Shown: positions 1 through 8,847, counted from the stretch's first letter. The stretch is DNA of 29,755 bases from CAYYJM01 sp964471755 (GCA_964471755.1 CAYYJM010000050.1:1-29755), one strand, 5' to 3'. Notes: a model not told the origin generated them from the sequence alone. Made by a program: numbers and translations.

Positions 1-440
1 TGGACTCCCTGCCAGAACGTCAGGCCGGCTCGCCAGCGGCGCAGGCCCTCACGCGGCGGCTCGACCGTCGGATGGGCCGGCGTCGGCAGCTCGTGCAGAA
101 CCCACTTACCGCCGGCCAGGTTGCCCGTTGCGAGGAGAGCGGCGGCGTAATTGGCCAGGAAGACGAGCGGCACATCCGAGCGGACGACGGCTCCGTTGGT
201 GGCCAGCACCAGCGGCCCGAACAGATCGACCGCACCAGTGGCGTTGCCGAGCCGGAGTTGACAGACGCCGCGAGCGTTTTGCAGCCAGGGCGAAACGTTC
301 TTCTCTCGACTGAGCAGGGCCAGAGCGTCGGCCGGTCTGCCTGCGGTAAGGTGACTCTCGACCTGACGCAGCAGACTGGCGACCTCGATCGGCCAGGCGG
401 CGTCCCGGGCTGGCGCGACGGCCGTGTTCATCTTCGTCAT
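1..440 (-). CDS. Hypothetical repeat-rich protein, 5' part (cut by window start)
   Basis: This is the N-terminal 146 codons of a gene that runs off the left edge of the window. The start chosen is the ATG at 440 (MTKMNTAVAP), preceded by GGGAGAA at a suitable distance; a second ATG three codons later is possible. The visible protein is helical and alanine/leucine-rich, with paired-helix periodicity such as VESHLTAGRPADALALLSRE and LANYAAALLATGNLAGGKW, which resembles tetratricopeptide repeats. I see no signal peptide and no catalytic motif. TPR-like scaffolds are common in planctomycetes, but the family is not one I can name. No function is assigned. Confidence 0.6.
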   Translation of the reverse strand, partial: MTKMNTAVAPARDAAWPIEVASLLRQVESHLTAGRPADALALLSREKNVSPWLQNARGVCQLRLGNATGAVDLFGPLVLATNGAVVRSDVPLVFLANYAAALLATGNLAGGKWVLHELPTPAHPTVEPPREGLRRWRAGLTFWQGV

Positions 441-990
441 TTTCGTTTCTCCCAACGATGGATGGCTCATTCTTCTGGATGATGGCAAACGGACAACAAC
501 ACGCCAGGACCCAGGGGCCGGCGCTCAAACGGTATCGAGAAAGACGATCCGTCAGGTCGTCCGGATGCAGAAAAGAACGTAGCAGGGAGGCAGGAGAAAG
601 GGCCGTGGCGGCGGCCGGCCCAGAAACGACGAGCAGGGCCCCATGACCACCGAACCGCCAGTCCGACGAAGAGCCTGGCCGGTGGAGGGCGTGCCGCCTT
701 CCCGCGGCGGCATGGCCGATTCCAGCACCGGACAGGAGCCCTGGCGCGGTGCGGCCGGGTCGGACCATTTCGCCACGAGCTGGCCGATCTGCGCAGGCGT
801 GAACGATGCGATGCCGGCGGCATCAATCGGTCCGGTGCAGGTCAGAAGGGTGGCGAGGATGAACAAGAGCGACCTCGAATCGATAGATTCAATCCCGGCA
901 TTCTAACAAGGAGGGCCAGGCGGGTCCAGTCGGAGACGCAGCGACCCAAGAGAAGAAGTCAACTCCGGTCGCTGACGCTCCCGGCTCGCC
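441..990. other. 550-bp region with no confident gene
   Basis: This stretch separates the partial gene at the left edge from the large dehydrogenase gene. Both flanking genes are on the minus strand. Overlapping frames on both strands are open here because of the high GC content. Only one of them, at 552-866 on the minus strand, has any positive sign of being a gene (see its entry). I see no tRNA, no strong terminator hairpin and no clear promoter. Confidence 0.5.
552..866 (-). CDS. Possible small secreted protein, doubtful
   Basis: This 104-residue frame starts at a TTG at 866 with GAGG about 7 bases upstream. Its first residues (MFILATLLTCTGPIDAAG) look like a short signal peptide, and the next segment (FTPAQIGQLVAKWSD) resembles the opening of HEAT-type secreted proteins of planctomycetes. 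After about residue 40 the sequence becomes rich in P, R and G and looks like untranslated GC-rich DNA. It may be a decayed 5' end of a larger secreted protein gene or simply a chance frame. Against it are the rare start codon and the lack of any recognised domain. Confidence 0.25.
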   Translation of the reverse strand: MFILATLLTCTGPIDAAGIASFTPAQIGQLVAKWSDPAAPRQGSCPVLESAMPPREGGTPSTGQALRRTGGSVVMGPCSSFLGRPPPRPFLLPPCYVLFCIRTT

Positions 991-3987
991 TTACGGCGCG
1001 CCGGGGATCTTTCGGGCGCTCGCATCCTTCGGATGCTTGTCGAGACAGAGCAGCGCGAACAGATCGGCCGCCTCCTGCGGCGTCATCTGCTTCTCCAGAC
1101 CCTCCGGCATCAGCGACAGCTTGCCGAGGACCAACTCCTCGACATCACCCCGCGCGATCGTTTCCACCTTGCCGCCCTGGAGCTTGAGAACCACCCGCTG
1201 GGGCGTCTGCTCGACCAGCAGGCCGGTGAAAGCCTGGCCGCGCGTCGTGATCAGGTTCACGGCCTGGTAACCCGTGCCGATGACCAGGCTCGGGTCGAAC
1301 GTGTTCGACAGCAACTGTGCGAACGTCGAGCGGCCATTACCGGTCAGATCCGGGCCGACCTCCTGGCCCTCGCCATGCAGTTTGTGACACTGGGCACAGA
1401 TGCGCGTGAAGACGACGACACCCTTCATCGGATCGCCCTTCGTCCGACGCAGCACCGCCTCCATGTCCTTGACGACCTTCTCGCGCTCGGGGTTGCGGTC
1501 CTCACGCAACCGACCCCAGAGAGTCGTCGCTCGCTTCGTCAGGTCGGCGTCCTTCAGCGCGAGCAGCTTGCGGAGATGGTTGGCGTTGACGGCACCGGCC
1601 GAGAGTTTCTTCGCCTCGACGGCGGCGACGAGGGCCTTGCCCCAGGTCGGCCGTGAGGCGAGAACGTCGATGGCGCGCGGTGCCAGGTCGCCGGCCAGCT
1701 TCGGGTAGGCGTCGAGGACGACCGTCGCCGTCTGGCCGGCATCGAGGCGCGGCAGCGCCCCAAGGACGGCGGCCCGGAACTCGGCACTCCCCGCGCCGGC
1801 GAGGATCTTCGCCACGGTGGGCAGAACCCGTGCGTCGTTGGCGGCCACGAGCGTCTCCAGAGCCTGGAGCCGACCAGCGTCGGGGAGCGTGTCGCTGGCG
1901 AAGTAGCCGGCCATCTTCTCCAGGGCCTTCGGCTCCTTGAACGAGGCCGCGACGACGGCGGCGTCAAAGGCCAGCACGTGGGTCGGATCGAGGCCGGCGA
2001 TCGTCGGGCCGACAGCGGCCCGCAGCGCGTCGAGCGTCTTGCCGGCGATCTCGCCGGTCTGGACGCGCTGGGCGATGGCCTGGAGGACCTCCCGGCCCAC
2101 GTCCGGCTTCTTGAACTTCGGACTGGCGACGAGAGCCATCAGGCCGGCGACCGCCTTCACGTCCACGTTCCGTGCCGACAGGATGCGGTCGGTGCTGCGC
2201 TTGAGGATCTCGCCCACGCTGGCGAAATCGAACGGCCCCTCGCGCTGGAGCATCGTCACGAACGTCGCGCCGTGGTCCTCCAGCAGCGGGTGCAGGTTCT
2301 GCCAGACGATGTGCGGGATGAGCCGGTCGTCGCCGCACTGGCTGAGGACGCCGAGCCACAGGCTGAAGGCCCGTGCTGGCTCCAGCTTCCGGGCCGCCGT
2401 CGCCGTCTGGAGCAGAACGTCCCGATCGGTTTCCAGACTGGCGAAGCGATCCATCGCCGCCCGCGTCGGCTCATCGATTTGCGCCGACCAGTTGCTCGCG
2501 GCCCGGATGGCCCAGGCTCGGAAGGTCGTGTCGGAATGGCCGAGCAGGATCGATCGGAACTCGGCCGTCAGCGGGGCTCCACCAACACGGGCGAACAGTG
2601 CATGCAGCCGTTGCTTCCGCGACGCCGACGAGTCACGGACGACACGCTCCAGCTTCTCACTCAACGGGAGCGAGGTCCGCTCGGTCAGGATGCGCTGGGC
2701 CGTGTCGCGGAAATAGATGTTCGGACTGGCGAGTCGCTTGATGAGCTGCTCGTCGGTCTCCTCCGCCAGGTCGAATTTCGGAGCCCGTGGTGTCTCCTTG
2801 TAACGGATGCGGTAGATCCGACCGTTGAGGCGATCGATGCCGGCCGGGTCGCGACGGGCGTCCTGGTAGCAGTGGTAGCGGTCGTACCAGTCGAGAATGT
2901 AGAGGCAGCCGTCGGGGCCGACCTTCTGCGACACCGGCATGAACCAGGCGTCGTTGGCCGACAGGAAGTCGGGCCGAGGTTTCGCGAAGTAGGTCGAGCC
3001 GTCGCGGGTCAGCTCGTCGGAGTTGATGCAGTTGCCGTGGATGTTGCCCATGTAGAGCTTGTCGCGATACTCGGCCGGGTAGGCGTCACTGTCGAAGTAG
3101 CAGAGGCCACAGTAGGCCGCCTTCTGGTGCTTGTGCTTGACGATCGAGTCGATCTTCCAGGTGAACGGCGGATAGGGGCCGCCCTGGCGATGGTAGTAGC
3201 CCGTCTCGGCGAGGTGCCAGAGATGATCGATGACGCAGGCACTGACGAAGGCGCTGCCGTTGGGGTTGAAGGCGACGCCCCAGGGATTGCTCGTGCCCTC
3301 GCAGAAGACCTGGAACTCGCGCGTCTTCGGATGGATGCGGTACAGGGCGCAGGTGAAGGCGAACTCCCTGTCTCCCTGCTTGATCCGGCTGGGGTTGAAG
3401 ACGCCATTGAGGCCGTAGAGCCAACCATCGGGGCCCCAGGTGAAGGAGTTGGGCAGTTCGTGCGTGTCGGCACGACCGAAGCCGGTCACGACGACCTCCG
3501 GCTTGCCGACGGCCTTGAGATCGGGGCCGATTTTGAAAAACAAAATGTCCGGCGAGTTGCTGACCCAGACGCCGCCATGACCGACCGCGATGGCACAGGG
3601 AATGTTCAGCCCCTCGGCAAAGACGGTCGTTTTATCGATGCGACCATCGCCATCGGTGTCCTCGAGGACCTTGATGCGATCCTTGCCCGGCCCGGCGGAG
3701 CTGCGTGGATATTCGAAACTTTCGCAGACCCAGATACGGCCCTTTTCGTCGAAGGTCATCGCGGTCGGGTTGACGAGATCCGGCTCGGCGGCGACCAGTT
3801 CGACGGTGAAGCCGGCCGGGACCGTCATTTTCTTGATAGCCTCGTCCGGTTTCAGGGCCGGGCCGGGGAGACGGTCCTGATTGTGGGGTGGCCGCTCGGG
3901 AGGCTTCTGAGCCAGCGTGGGCAGGGTGAGCAGGGCCAGAGCGAGCAGGCCGGCCGCGAGAGAAAACCGGCAGAAAGTTTGTCGCAT
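991..3987 (-). CDS. Secreted PVC-type dehydrogenase/HEAT/cytochrome c protein
   Basis: A 998-residue exported protein. A signal peptide (residues 1-26, ending TLAQ) is followed by a beta-propeller region resembling the membrane-bound dehydrogenase domain of planctomycetes and Verrucomicrobia (TIGR02604; about 45-400, with segments such as WGPDGWLYGLNG and DWYDRYHC). A helical HEAT-like region follows (about 410-830). The C-terminal heme domain (TIGR02603 type) has CAQCH at 864-868, and Met960 in LSLMPEGL is a likely distal heme ligand. By family it probably oxidises a sugar or other organic substrate outside the cytoplasmic membrane and passes electrons to the heme. The substrate cannot be read from the sequence. 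The start ATG is supported by the signal peptide and by GGAG about 11 bases upstream. It faces the htrA pair divergently. Confidence 0.93.
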   Translation of the reverse strand: MRQTFCRFSLAAGLLALALLTLPTLAQKPPERPPHNQDRLPGPALKPDEAIKKMTVPAGFTVELVAAEPDLVNPTAMTFDEKGRIWVCESFEYPRSSAGPGKDRIKVLEDTDGDGRIDKTTVFAEGLNIPCAIAVGHGGVWVSNSPDILFFKIGPDLKAVGKPEVVVTGFGRADTHELPNSFTWGPDGWLYGLNGVFNPSRIKQGDREFAFTCALYRIHPKTREFQVFCEGTSNPWGVAFNPNGSAFVSACVIDHLWHLAETGYYHRQGGPYPPFTWKIDSIVKHKHQKAAYCGLCYFDSDAYPAEYRDKLYMGNIHGNCINSDELTRDGSTYFAKPRPDFLSANDAWFMPVSQKVGPDGCLYILDWYDRYHCYQDARRDPAGIDRLNGRIYRIRYKETPRAPKFDLAEETDEQLIKRLASPNIYFRDTAQRILTERTSLPLSEKLERVVRDSSASRKQRLHALFARVGGAPLTAEFRSILLGHSDTTFRAWAIRAASNWSAQIDEPTRAAMDRFASLETDRDVLLQTATAARKLEPARAFSLWLGVLSQCGDDRLIPHIVWQNLHPLLEDHGATFVTMLQREGPFDFASVGEILKRSTDRILSARNVDVKAVAGLMALVASPKFKKPDVGREVLQAIAQRVQTGEIAGKTLDALRAAVGPTIAGLDPTHVLAFDAAVVAASFKEPKALEKMAGYFASDTLPDAGRLQALETLVAANDARVLPTVAKILAGAGSAEFRAAVLGALPRLDAGQTATVVLDAYPKLAGDLAPRAIDVLASRPTWGKALVAAVEAKKLSAGAVNANHLRKLLALKDADLTKRATTLWGRLREDRNPEREKVVKDMEAVLRRTKGDPMKGVVVFTRICAQCHKLHGEGQEVGPDLTGNGRSTFAQLLSNTFDPSLVIGTGYQAVNLITTRGQAFTGLLVEQTPQRVVLKLQGGKVETIARGDVEELVLGKLSLMPEGLEKQMTPQEAADLFALLCLDKHPKDASARKIPGAP

Positions 3988-4302
3988 GTTCGGGTCGTCT
4001 CCGTAGGAGAAGAGAGCAGCGAGTCAGATGGCGGGATTGTACCGGCTGACGGGAAGGCGCGTAAAGCAACTGCTCCGGAAAGCATTCGTCTGCTACGCGT
4101 CGCAACGGACCGAGACCTTGCAACTTGCCCAGGGTTAAATTATCCGCCCCGGCTCGTCGCCTACAATGGAGTAGGATCAAGAAGGTTGTTGCCAGCCGTC
4201 CTTCCTGCCGCTTACACTGGTTGGCCAGACACACGACCGGATGATCCCCCCAACTTGCTAACTTCCGCCGGGAGATAAGGCCGGCATCCTGAGGAGTCGT
4301 CG
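3988..4302. other. Divergent intergenic region (315 bp)
   Basis: This region lies between the divergently transcribed dehydrogenase gene and the first htrA-like gene, so it should hold promoters for both. On the plus strand there is a good -10 like hexamer, TACAAT, at 4162-4167, but no convincing -35 at the right distance. An A/T-rich stretch around 4132-4142 stands out from the GC-rich surroundings. I see no gene, repeat or strong hairpin. Confidence 0.4.
4162..4167 (+). promoter_or_regulatory. Possible -10 element of the htrA-like operon
   Basis: TACAAT lies 135 bases upstream of the start codon of the first htrA-like gene. There is no good -35 hexamer 16-18 bases upstream, so this is only a candidate. 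Confidence 0.25.
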
Positions 4303-5349
4303 ATGTCCCCCACCCGTCTGTATACCTGGTCCGCTCTGTTTGTGGCGTTGACCGCGTCGACGTTGTTCGCGGCCGACGTCAAGGACGTCCCCCTTCCGGC
4401 GGCCGCGCCGCTGGAGAAGCTGCCATCGGTGCTGGAGAACGCCAGCCCGCGAACGCTCGAGGAACTGCGTGCAATCCAGGACCAGACCAAGAAGGTGCTG
4501 CTCAAGGTCATCCCGGCCACGGTCGGCCTACAGGTCGGCGGAGCCTCGGGTAGTGGCGTCATCATCAGCGAGGACGGCTACATCCTGACGGCCGGACATG
4601 TCTCCGGGACGCCGGATCGTGACGTGGTCGTCATCCTGCACGACGGTCGCCGGGTCAAGGGCAAGAGCCTGGGCCAGAACCGCGGCATCGACAGCGGCAT
4701 GGTCAAGATCACCACCGAGGGGAAGTACCCATTCGTGCTGATGGGCCAGGCGAAGGATCTGGCACGCGGCACCTGGGTCGTGACGACCGGTCATCCCGGC
4801 GGCTACAAGCCGGGCCGATCGCCCGTCGTCCGGGTGGGGCGCATCCTGGAGGTGAGCAGCAGCGTCCTGCGCACCGACTGCACCCTGGTCGGCGGCGACT
4901 CGGGCGGCCCGCTGTTCGACATGAAGGGGCACGTCATCGGCATCCACAGCCGGATCGGGGCTCGCATCACGGACAACATGCACGTCCCGGTCGATACCTA
5001 CCGCGACACCTGGAGCCGGCTGGTCAAGGGCGAGTCGTTCGGCGGCGGCCTGTTCGGTCTGGCGGGTGGCGGCAACAACCGGGACAACTCGGCTTACCTC
5101 GGCCTGATGTTCGACCCGAACCTGGATGCTCCGAAGGTGACCGAGGTCACCCGCGACTCCCCCGCTGCCAGGGCCGGCATTCTGGTCGATGACATCCTGA
5201 CCAAGTTCGATGGCAAGGTCATCAAGACCTTCGACGAACTGATCAAGCAACTCGGCAATCGCAAGCCGGGCGACGTGATCGCTCTGGAGGTACTCCGCGA
5301 TAAGAAGCCGCTGATCGTGAAGATCACCCTGGGCAAGAAGCCGAGCTGA
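4303..5349 (+). CDS. HtrA/DegP-like serine protease with C-terminal PDZ domain
   Basis: A 348-residue S1C-family protease of the envelope. A hydrophobic N-terminus (residues 6-23, ending LFAAD) is a probable signal peptide. The trypsin-like domain covers about 65-245 and the complete catalytic triad is visible: His99 in ILTAGHV, Asp130 in RGIDSGMVKI and Ser200 in GGDSGGPLF. One PDZ domain follows (about 265-345, with SPAARAGILVDDILTKFDG). Family members degrade or refold damaged exported proteins. The start ATG has GAGGAG 5-10 bases upstream. It is followed after 34 bases by a degenerate paralogue in the same orientation, so the two are probably co-transcribed. The usual gene names degP, degQ and htrA cannot be chosen from sequence alone. 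Confidence 0.93.
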   Translation: MSPTRLYTWSALFVALTASTLFAADVKDVPLPAAAPLEKLPSVLENASPRTLEELRAIQDQTKKVLLKVIPATVGLQVGGASGSGVIISEDGYILTAGHVSGTPDRDVVVILHDGRRVKGKSLGQNRGIDSGMVKITTEGKYPFVLMGQAKDLARGTWVVTTGHPGGYKPGRSPVVRVGRILEVSSSVLRTDCTLVGGDSGGPLFDMKGHVIGIHSRIGARITDNMHVPVDTYRDTWSRLVKGESFGGGLFGLAGGGNNRDNSAYLGLMFDPNLDAPKVTEVTRDSPAARAGILVDDILTKFDGKVIKTFDELIKQLGNRKPGDVIALEVLRDKKPLIVKITLGKKPS

Positions 5350-5383
5350 CCCCCAATCCCTGAACGTACGAGAGACTTCTACC

Positions 5384-6442
5384 ATGCGCCGGAATCCAAC
5401 GCACGCTGCCAGTGCCGTTCGGCGGGGGTCGCTGCTGGCCCTTGTCGTGGCGCTCCTGATCCCCTCGGCCGGGTTTGCCCAGAGCCGAGAGGCTTACCTC
5501 AAGAGCAACGCTCGCATCCTCGACGTCTTCGGTGAGGTCGTCGCGAAACCGAGCGAATCGACCGTCCGCGTCCTCTGCGATGGCAAGGAATGTGCCCTGG
5601 GCACCATTGTCTCGGCGGACGGCTACATCCTGACGAAGTACAGCCAGCTGGAGGGCACCCAGCCGGTGGTACGGCTCAAGAACGACAAGGAATACAAGGC
5701 CCTGATCGTCGGCTACCACAAGGGCTACGATCTGGCCCTGCTCCGGATCGACGAGAAGGGGCTCAAGCCGATCGAATGGCGCAAGGACAACCCGGCTCCG
5801 GGCGACTGGCTGGCCACGCCGGGCGCTTGCGACAAGGCGCTCTGCATCGGCGTCGTGAGCGTGGCTCCGCGTAAGACCTCGCCGCGCGACTTCCCGGTGT
5901 CTCTGACGCCGCCGGCCGGCTCCGGCTACCTCGGCGTGCTGCTCGACCAGGCGGAGGAGCGCGTCATCATCAAGGAAGTTACCAAGGACAGTGCCGCTCA
6001 GAAAGCCGGCGTCGAGAATGATGATGTCGTCCTGGCCGTCAACGGCAAGGCCATCAAGGACGTTCCGGGCATGATCGCCCAGGTGTCCGGCAAGAAGGCC
6101 GGCGAGGTCATCACGCTGAAGCTTCTCCGTGGCGACGAGGAGAAGGAGATCAAGGTGACGCTGGGCAAGCGACCCGTTTCGCCGATGAACCGGGGCGACT
6201 TCCAGAACCATCTGGGCAGCGAGTTGAGCAAGCTGCGCTCCGGGTTCCCGATCGTCCTGCAACATGACACGGTGGTCAAGCCGAACGACTGCGGTGGGCC
6301 GGTCGTGGACCTGAATGGCAAGGCGGTCGGCATCAACATCGCCCGCGCCGGCCGAGTCGAGTCATACGCCGTCCCGGCCGATGTGGTCCTGTCGCTGCTG
6401 CCAGACCTGAAGTCCGGCAAGCTGCCGCCGCCGAAGGACTGA
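5384..6442 (+). CDS. HtrA-like pseudoprotease with PDZ domain inserted in the protease fold
   Basis: A 352-residue exported protein (signal peptide about 14-32, ending FAQ) related to the HtrA gene just upstream. The first half of a trypsin-like domain (about 50-175) keeps Asp116 in YDLALLRI. The position of the catalytic His is Ser87 (ILTKYSQL aligned with ILTAGHV of the neighbour). The Ser position is Cys303 (PNDCGGPVVD aligned with GGDSGGPLFD). A PDZ domain (about 181-265, with SAAQKAGVENDDVVLAVNG) sits between the Asp region and the Cys-containing strand, so it interrupts the protease fold rather than following it. With His lost and Ser replaced, it is unlikely to cleave peptide bonds; a binding or regulatory role beside the active protease is an inference. 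It ends shortly before a clear terminator. Confidence 0.88.
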   Translation: MRRNPTHAASAVRRGSLLALVVALLIPSAGFAQSREAYLKSNARILDVFGEVVAKPSESTVRVLCDGKECALGTIVSADGYILTKYSQLEGTQPVVRLKNDKEYKALIVGYHKGYDLALLRIDEKGLKPIEWRKDNPAPGDWLATPGACDKALCIGVVSVAPRKTSPRDFPVSLTPPAGSGYLGVLLDQAEERVIIKEVTKDSAAQKAGVENDDVVLAVNGKAIKDVPGMIAQVSGKKAGEVITLKLLRGDEEKEIKVTLGKRPVSPMNRGDFQNHLGSELSKLRSGFPIVLQHDTVVKPNDCGGPVVDLNGKAVGINIARAGRVESYAVPADVVLSLLPDLKSGKLPPPKD

Positions 6443-6475
6443 GCGTCGGCTCGGTCACGGAATCGGTTCCATCCT

Positions 6476-6523
6476 GAAGACACGGTTCGGCCGGGAGATC
6501 CTGCCGAGCCGTGTCTTCGTTTT
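6476..6523 (+). terminator. Intrinsic terminator of the htrA-like pair
   Basis: A 16-bp stem (6476-6491 with 6503-6518, one G-U pair) with an 11-base loop is followed by GTTTT. It lies 33 bases after the stop codon of the second htrA-like gene and before dprA. Confidence 0.8.
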
Positions 6524-6605
6524 CCGGCCCGTCGTCGCGCGGCCCTTTCTGGAATAAGACAGCGGAAACCTTCTCGTCGTGAGTTGACTCGACGGAGACT
6601 TCGCC

Positions 6606-7754
6606 ATGTCCACGGCGCTTCCCCCCGAAGAGCTGCGAGCCCTGCTTCGCCTGCAACTGGTCCCGGGTCTGGGGCCGGAACGAACCCGCGCCCTGCTCGA
6701 ACACTTCGGCTCCGCCGGTCGGATTCTGCACGCCAGCACCGCCGAACTGAGCCAGGTTCCCGGCCTGGGACCGAAGCTGTCCGGTGCCCTGCCGCGGACT
6801 CTCCCGACCGTCGATGTCGAGGCCGAACTACAGCGGATGGCCCGACACGAGGCCACGGTCGTCGTCCGCGGACACTCCGGCTATCCGACCAATCTCCTGG
6901 ACATACCCGATCCGCCGATGATGCTTTACGTTCGCGGCACCCTCGTGGCGGAGGACGCGCGGGCGGTCGCCCTGGTCGGTTCGCGGCACTGCACCGAGTA
7001 CGGTCGCCGGGTGGCCCGCCGACTGGCTCAGGGTCTGGCCCGAGCGGGCTACGTTGTCGTCTCCGGCCTGGCTCGGGGCATCGATGGAGAAGCGCATCGC
7101 GGAGCCCTGGAGGCGGGCGGGCGAACGCTGGCCGTGCTGGCCGGCGGCCTGACGACGGTCTATCCGCCCGAGCATGCGGACCTGGGACGCGAGGTGAGCC
7201 AGCGGGGCGCACTGCTCACCGAGTCGAGCATGGATCAGCCGGCGCTGGCTGGCCTGTTCCATTCGCGAAACCGGATCATCAGCGGCCTGTCCCAGGCCGT
7301 CGTGGTGATTGAGGCGGCGAAGCAGAGCGGCACCCTGATCACGGCCCGGCACGCGGCCGAGCAGGGCCGAACCGTCCTGGCCGTGCCCGGCCCGATCAGC
7401 AGCCCGGCCAGCGAGGGAACGCACGAACTGATCCGCACGGGAGCGATTCTGTGCCGTGGCGTGGACGACATCCTGGAAGAACTGCAAGGTGTCTCGGCGA
7501 TGTATCAGCGTGCCGCCGCCAGTCGCGATGACACGCCATCGACACCGACTGTCGCACCGGAGTCACCCGCTCTCGACGAGACGCAGCGGCGCATCTGGGA
7601 CGCCCTGGCCGAGGGACCGCGATCGGTGGATGAACTGACCCAGGGTCTGGGACTGCCAGTCCCGGCGCTCAGTTCGTCACTGCTGATGATGGAGATGAAG
7701 AAGGCGATTCGGCGGTTGCCTGGCAATCGCTATGAGCGAGTGAGTCCGGGTTGA
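6606..7754 (+). CDS. dprA: DNA-processing protein DprA (Smf)
   Basis: A 382-residue cytoplasmic protein that binds incoming single-stranded DNA and loads RecA during natural transformation. Two helix-hairpin-helix motifs open the protein (VPGLGPERT at 19-27 and VPGLGPKLS at 51-59). The Rossmann-like DprA core follows (about 85-295) with the family signatures GSR (125-127), SGLARGID (153-160), FHSRNRIISGLS (218-229), SGTLITARHA and GTHELIRTGA. A C-terminal winged-helix segment (about 315-378) completes the usual architecture, so the gene is full length. The start ATG follows a weak GGAGA about 10 bases upstream. No other competence gene lies in the window. Confidence 0.97.
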   Translation: MSTALPPEELRALLRLQLVPGLGPERTRALLEHFGSAGRILHASTAELSQVPGLGPKLSGALPRTLPTVDVEAELQRMARHEATVVVRGHSGYPTNLLDIPDPPMMLYVRGTLVAEDARAVALVGSRHCTEYGRRVARRLAQGLARAGYVVVSGLARGIDGEAHRGALEAGGRTLAVLAGGLTTVYPPEHADLGREVSQRGALLTESSMDQPALAGLFHSRNRIISGLSQAVVVIEAAKQSGTLITARHAAEQGRTVLAVPGPISSPASEGTHELIRTGAILCRGVDDILEELQGVSAMYQRAAASRDDTPSTPTVAPESPALDETQRRIWDALAEGPRSVDELTQGLGLPVPALSSSLLMMEMKKAIRRLPGNRYERVSPG

Positions 7755-7770
7755 CCCGGCGAGTGGCGCA

Positions 7771-7816
7771 ACGTCAGTCCGCCGGTTCTTGAGATGAAGA
7801 ACCGGCGGACTGACGT
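7771..7816. terminator. Bidirectional hairpin terminator between dprA and groES
   Basis: A perfect 20-bp inverted repeat (7771-7790 with 7797-7816) surrounds a 6-base loop, between the convergent ends of dprA and groES. There is no long T tract on either side, so its role as a terminator rests on stem strength and position. Confidence 0.75.
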
Positions 7817-7835
7817 CGCGTCGCTCGCCCGGAGA

Positions 7836-8123
7836 TCACTCCAGAATGGCGAGGATGTCATCCTCGGTCATGATGAGGTGTTCGACACCGTCGATGGTCA
7901 CCTCGTTGCCGGCGTAGGGGCTGAACAGAACGCGATCGCCTTCCTTGACCTGGAAGGCGATGCGCTTGCCGCTATCGAGGCGTCGGCCCTCGCCGAGGCT
8001 GAGGACCTTGCCCTGACGCGGCTTCTCGCGGGCGGCGTCCGGCAGGAAGATGCCACCGGCCGTCTTCTCCTCCGCGTCCACGCGCTTGACCAGAATCTTG
8101 TCGTTGAGAGGTCGAATCGACAT
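7836..8123 (-). CDS. groES: Co-chaperonin GroES (Cpn10)
   Basis: A 95-residue 10-kDa chaperonin that caps GroEL during ATP-driven protein folding. The whole family profile is present: N-terminal IRPLNDKILVKRV, the mobile loop with EEKTAGGIFLP, GKVLSLGEG, then GDRVLFSPYAGNEV and the C-terminal EDDILAILE. The start is the ATG at 8123 because AAGGAG lies about 8 bases upstream and MSIRPLND is a normal GroES N-terminus; longer versions of this frame run into the neighbouring gene. No groEL is present in the window. It lies 47 bases after a response regulator gene on the same strand, and the two may share a transcript. Confidence 0.95.
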   Translation of the reverse strand: MSIRPLNDKILVKRVDAEEKTAGGIFLPDAAREKPRQGKVLSLGEGRRLDSGKRIAFQVKEGDRVLFSPYAGNEVTIDGVEHLIMTEDDILAILE

Positions 8124-8170
8124 CCACTCGCTCCTTCGCTGCGTTCTCAAAGGCTGGAAAATCACACCGC

Positions 8171-8572
8171 TCAGCCGGGCCGGTAGCATCGCTCCAGGGC
8201 CCGCAACACGGTATAGAGTACGACGTGTTTGCTGACTGGCTTGGGAATCACACTGTAAACGTGAGCCTGGACCGCCTGGCGGATCAGGGCATCCGTCGCG
8301 TCGCCGGTGACCAGGATGGCCGGCAAGGAGGCGTTGAACTGCCGGACCAGAAACAGCGTCTCCAGGCCGGTCATCCGCGGCATGTGCATGTCCAGCAGAA
8401 CCAGATGGATCTCGCGATCCCGAAACAGATCCAGGGCTTCCTCGCCGGAGGAGGCCAGCAGGGTATGGTATCCCTCCGGGCCGACGATGTCCGCCAGCGC
8501 CTGCCGGCACTCGCGATCGTCATCGGCGATCAGAATCGAGAAATCGCTATTTTGCTCCGGTGTAGTCGTCAT
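8171..8572 (-). CDS. Single-domain response regulator (CheY-like receiver)
   Basis: A 133-residue protein made of one receiver domain and no output domain. The phosphorylation site and its helpers are present: acidic pocket Asp17/Asp18 in LIADDDR, phospho-acceptor Asp61 in LVLLDMHMP, Thr89 in LVTGDA and Lys111 in PKPVS. It would receive a phosphoryl group from a histidine kinase and signal through protein contacts. No kinase gene is in the window, so the partner is unknown. The start ATG has GAGGTG about 9 bases upstream. It lies directly before groES on the same strand. Confidence 0.92.
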   Translation of the reverse strand: MTTTPEQNSDFSILIADDDRECRQALADIVGPEGYHTLLASSGEEALDLFRDREIHLVLLDMHMPRMTGLETLFLVRQFNASLPAILVTGDATDALIRQAVQAHVYSVIPKPVSKHVVLYTVLRALERCYRPG

Positions 8573-8804
8573 TGCCGCTCACCTCTTCGCTCCAGGAAGA
8601 TCAGGGTGGCGGTGGTCGGTGGTTCGACCACGAGGCAGTTCAACCCGTACACGTCCACCTAACACAGATGCAACTCGCATGCCCACGGCCCGCTCACTTG
8701 CCCGGAATGCTCTAACTGTCGATTTCAGTAGAGCATCCGCCGGCCAGAAAAGCAAGCGGTCGGCTCCGGTTCCTGGCCCACTCCTGCCACTCCGGCGTCC
8801 GCTG

Positions 8805-8819
8805 CTGTCATTGTGACAG
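8805..8819. repeat. Short inverted repeat
   Basis: CTGTCA-TTG-TGACAG is a 6-bp inverted repeat, 28 bases past the stop codon of the DUF1571 lipoprotein gene. It could be a weak terminator element or an operator; nothing decides between these. The rest of the 275-bp gap (8573-8847) shows nothing I can name. Confidence 0.25.
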
Positions 8820-8847
8820 TGATCGTCCGTTCGAGCAATCGTCGCGC

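Noticed and set aside
1978..4278. 766-codon open frame on the plus strand opposite the dehydrogenase gene
   Set aside because: It is the antisense shadow of a well-recognised gene in GC-rich DNA; it has no recognisable domain and no credible start.
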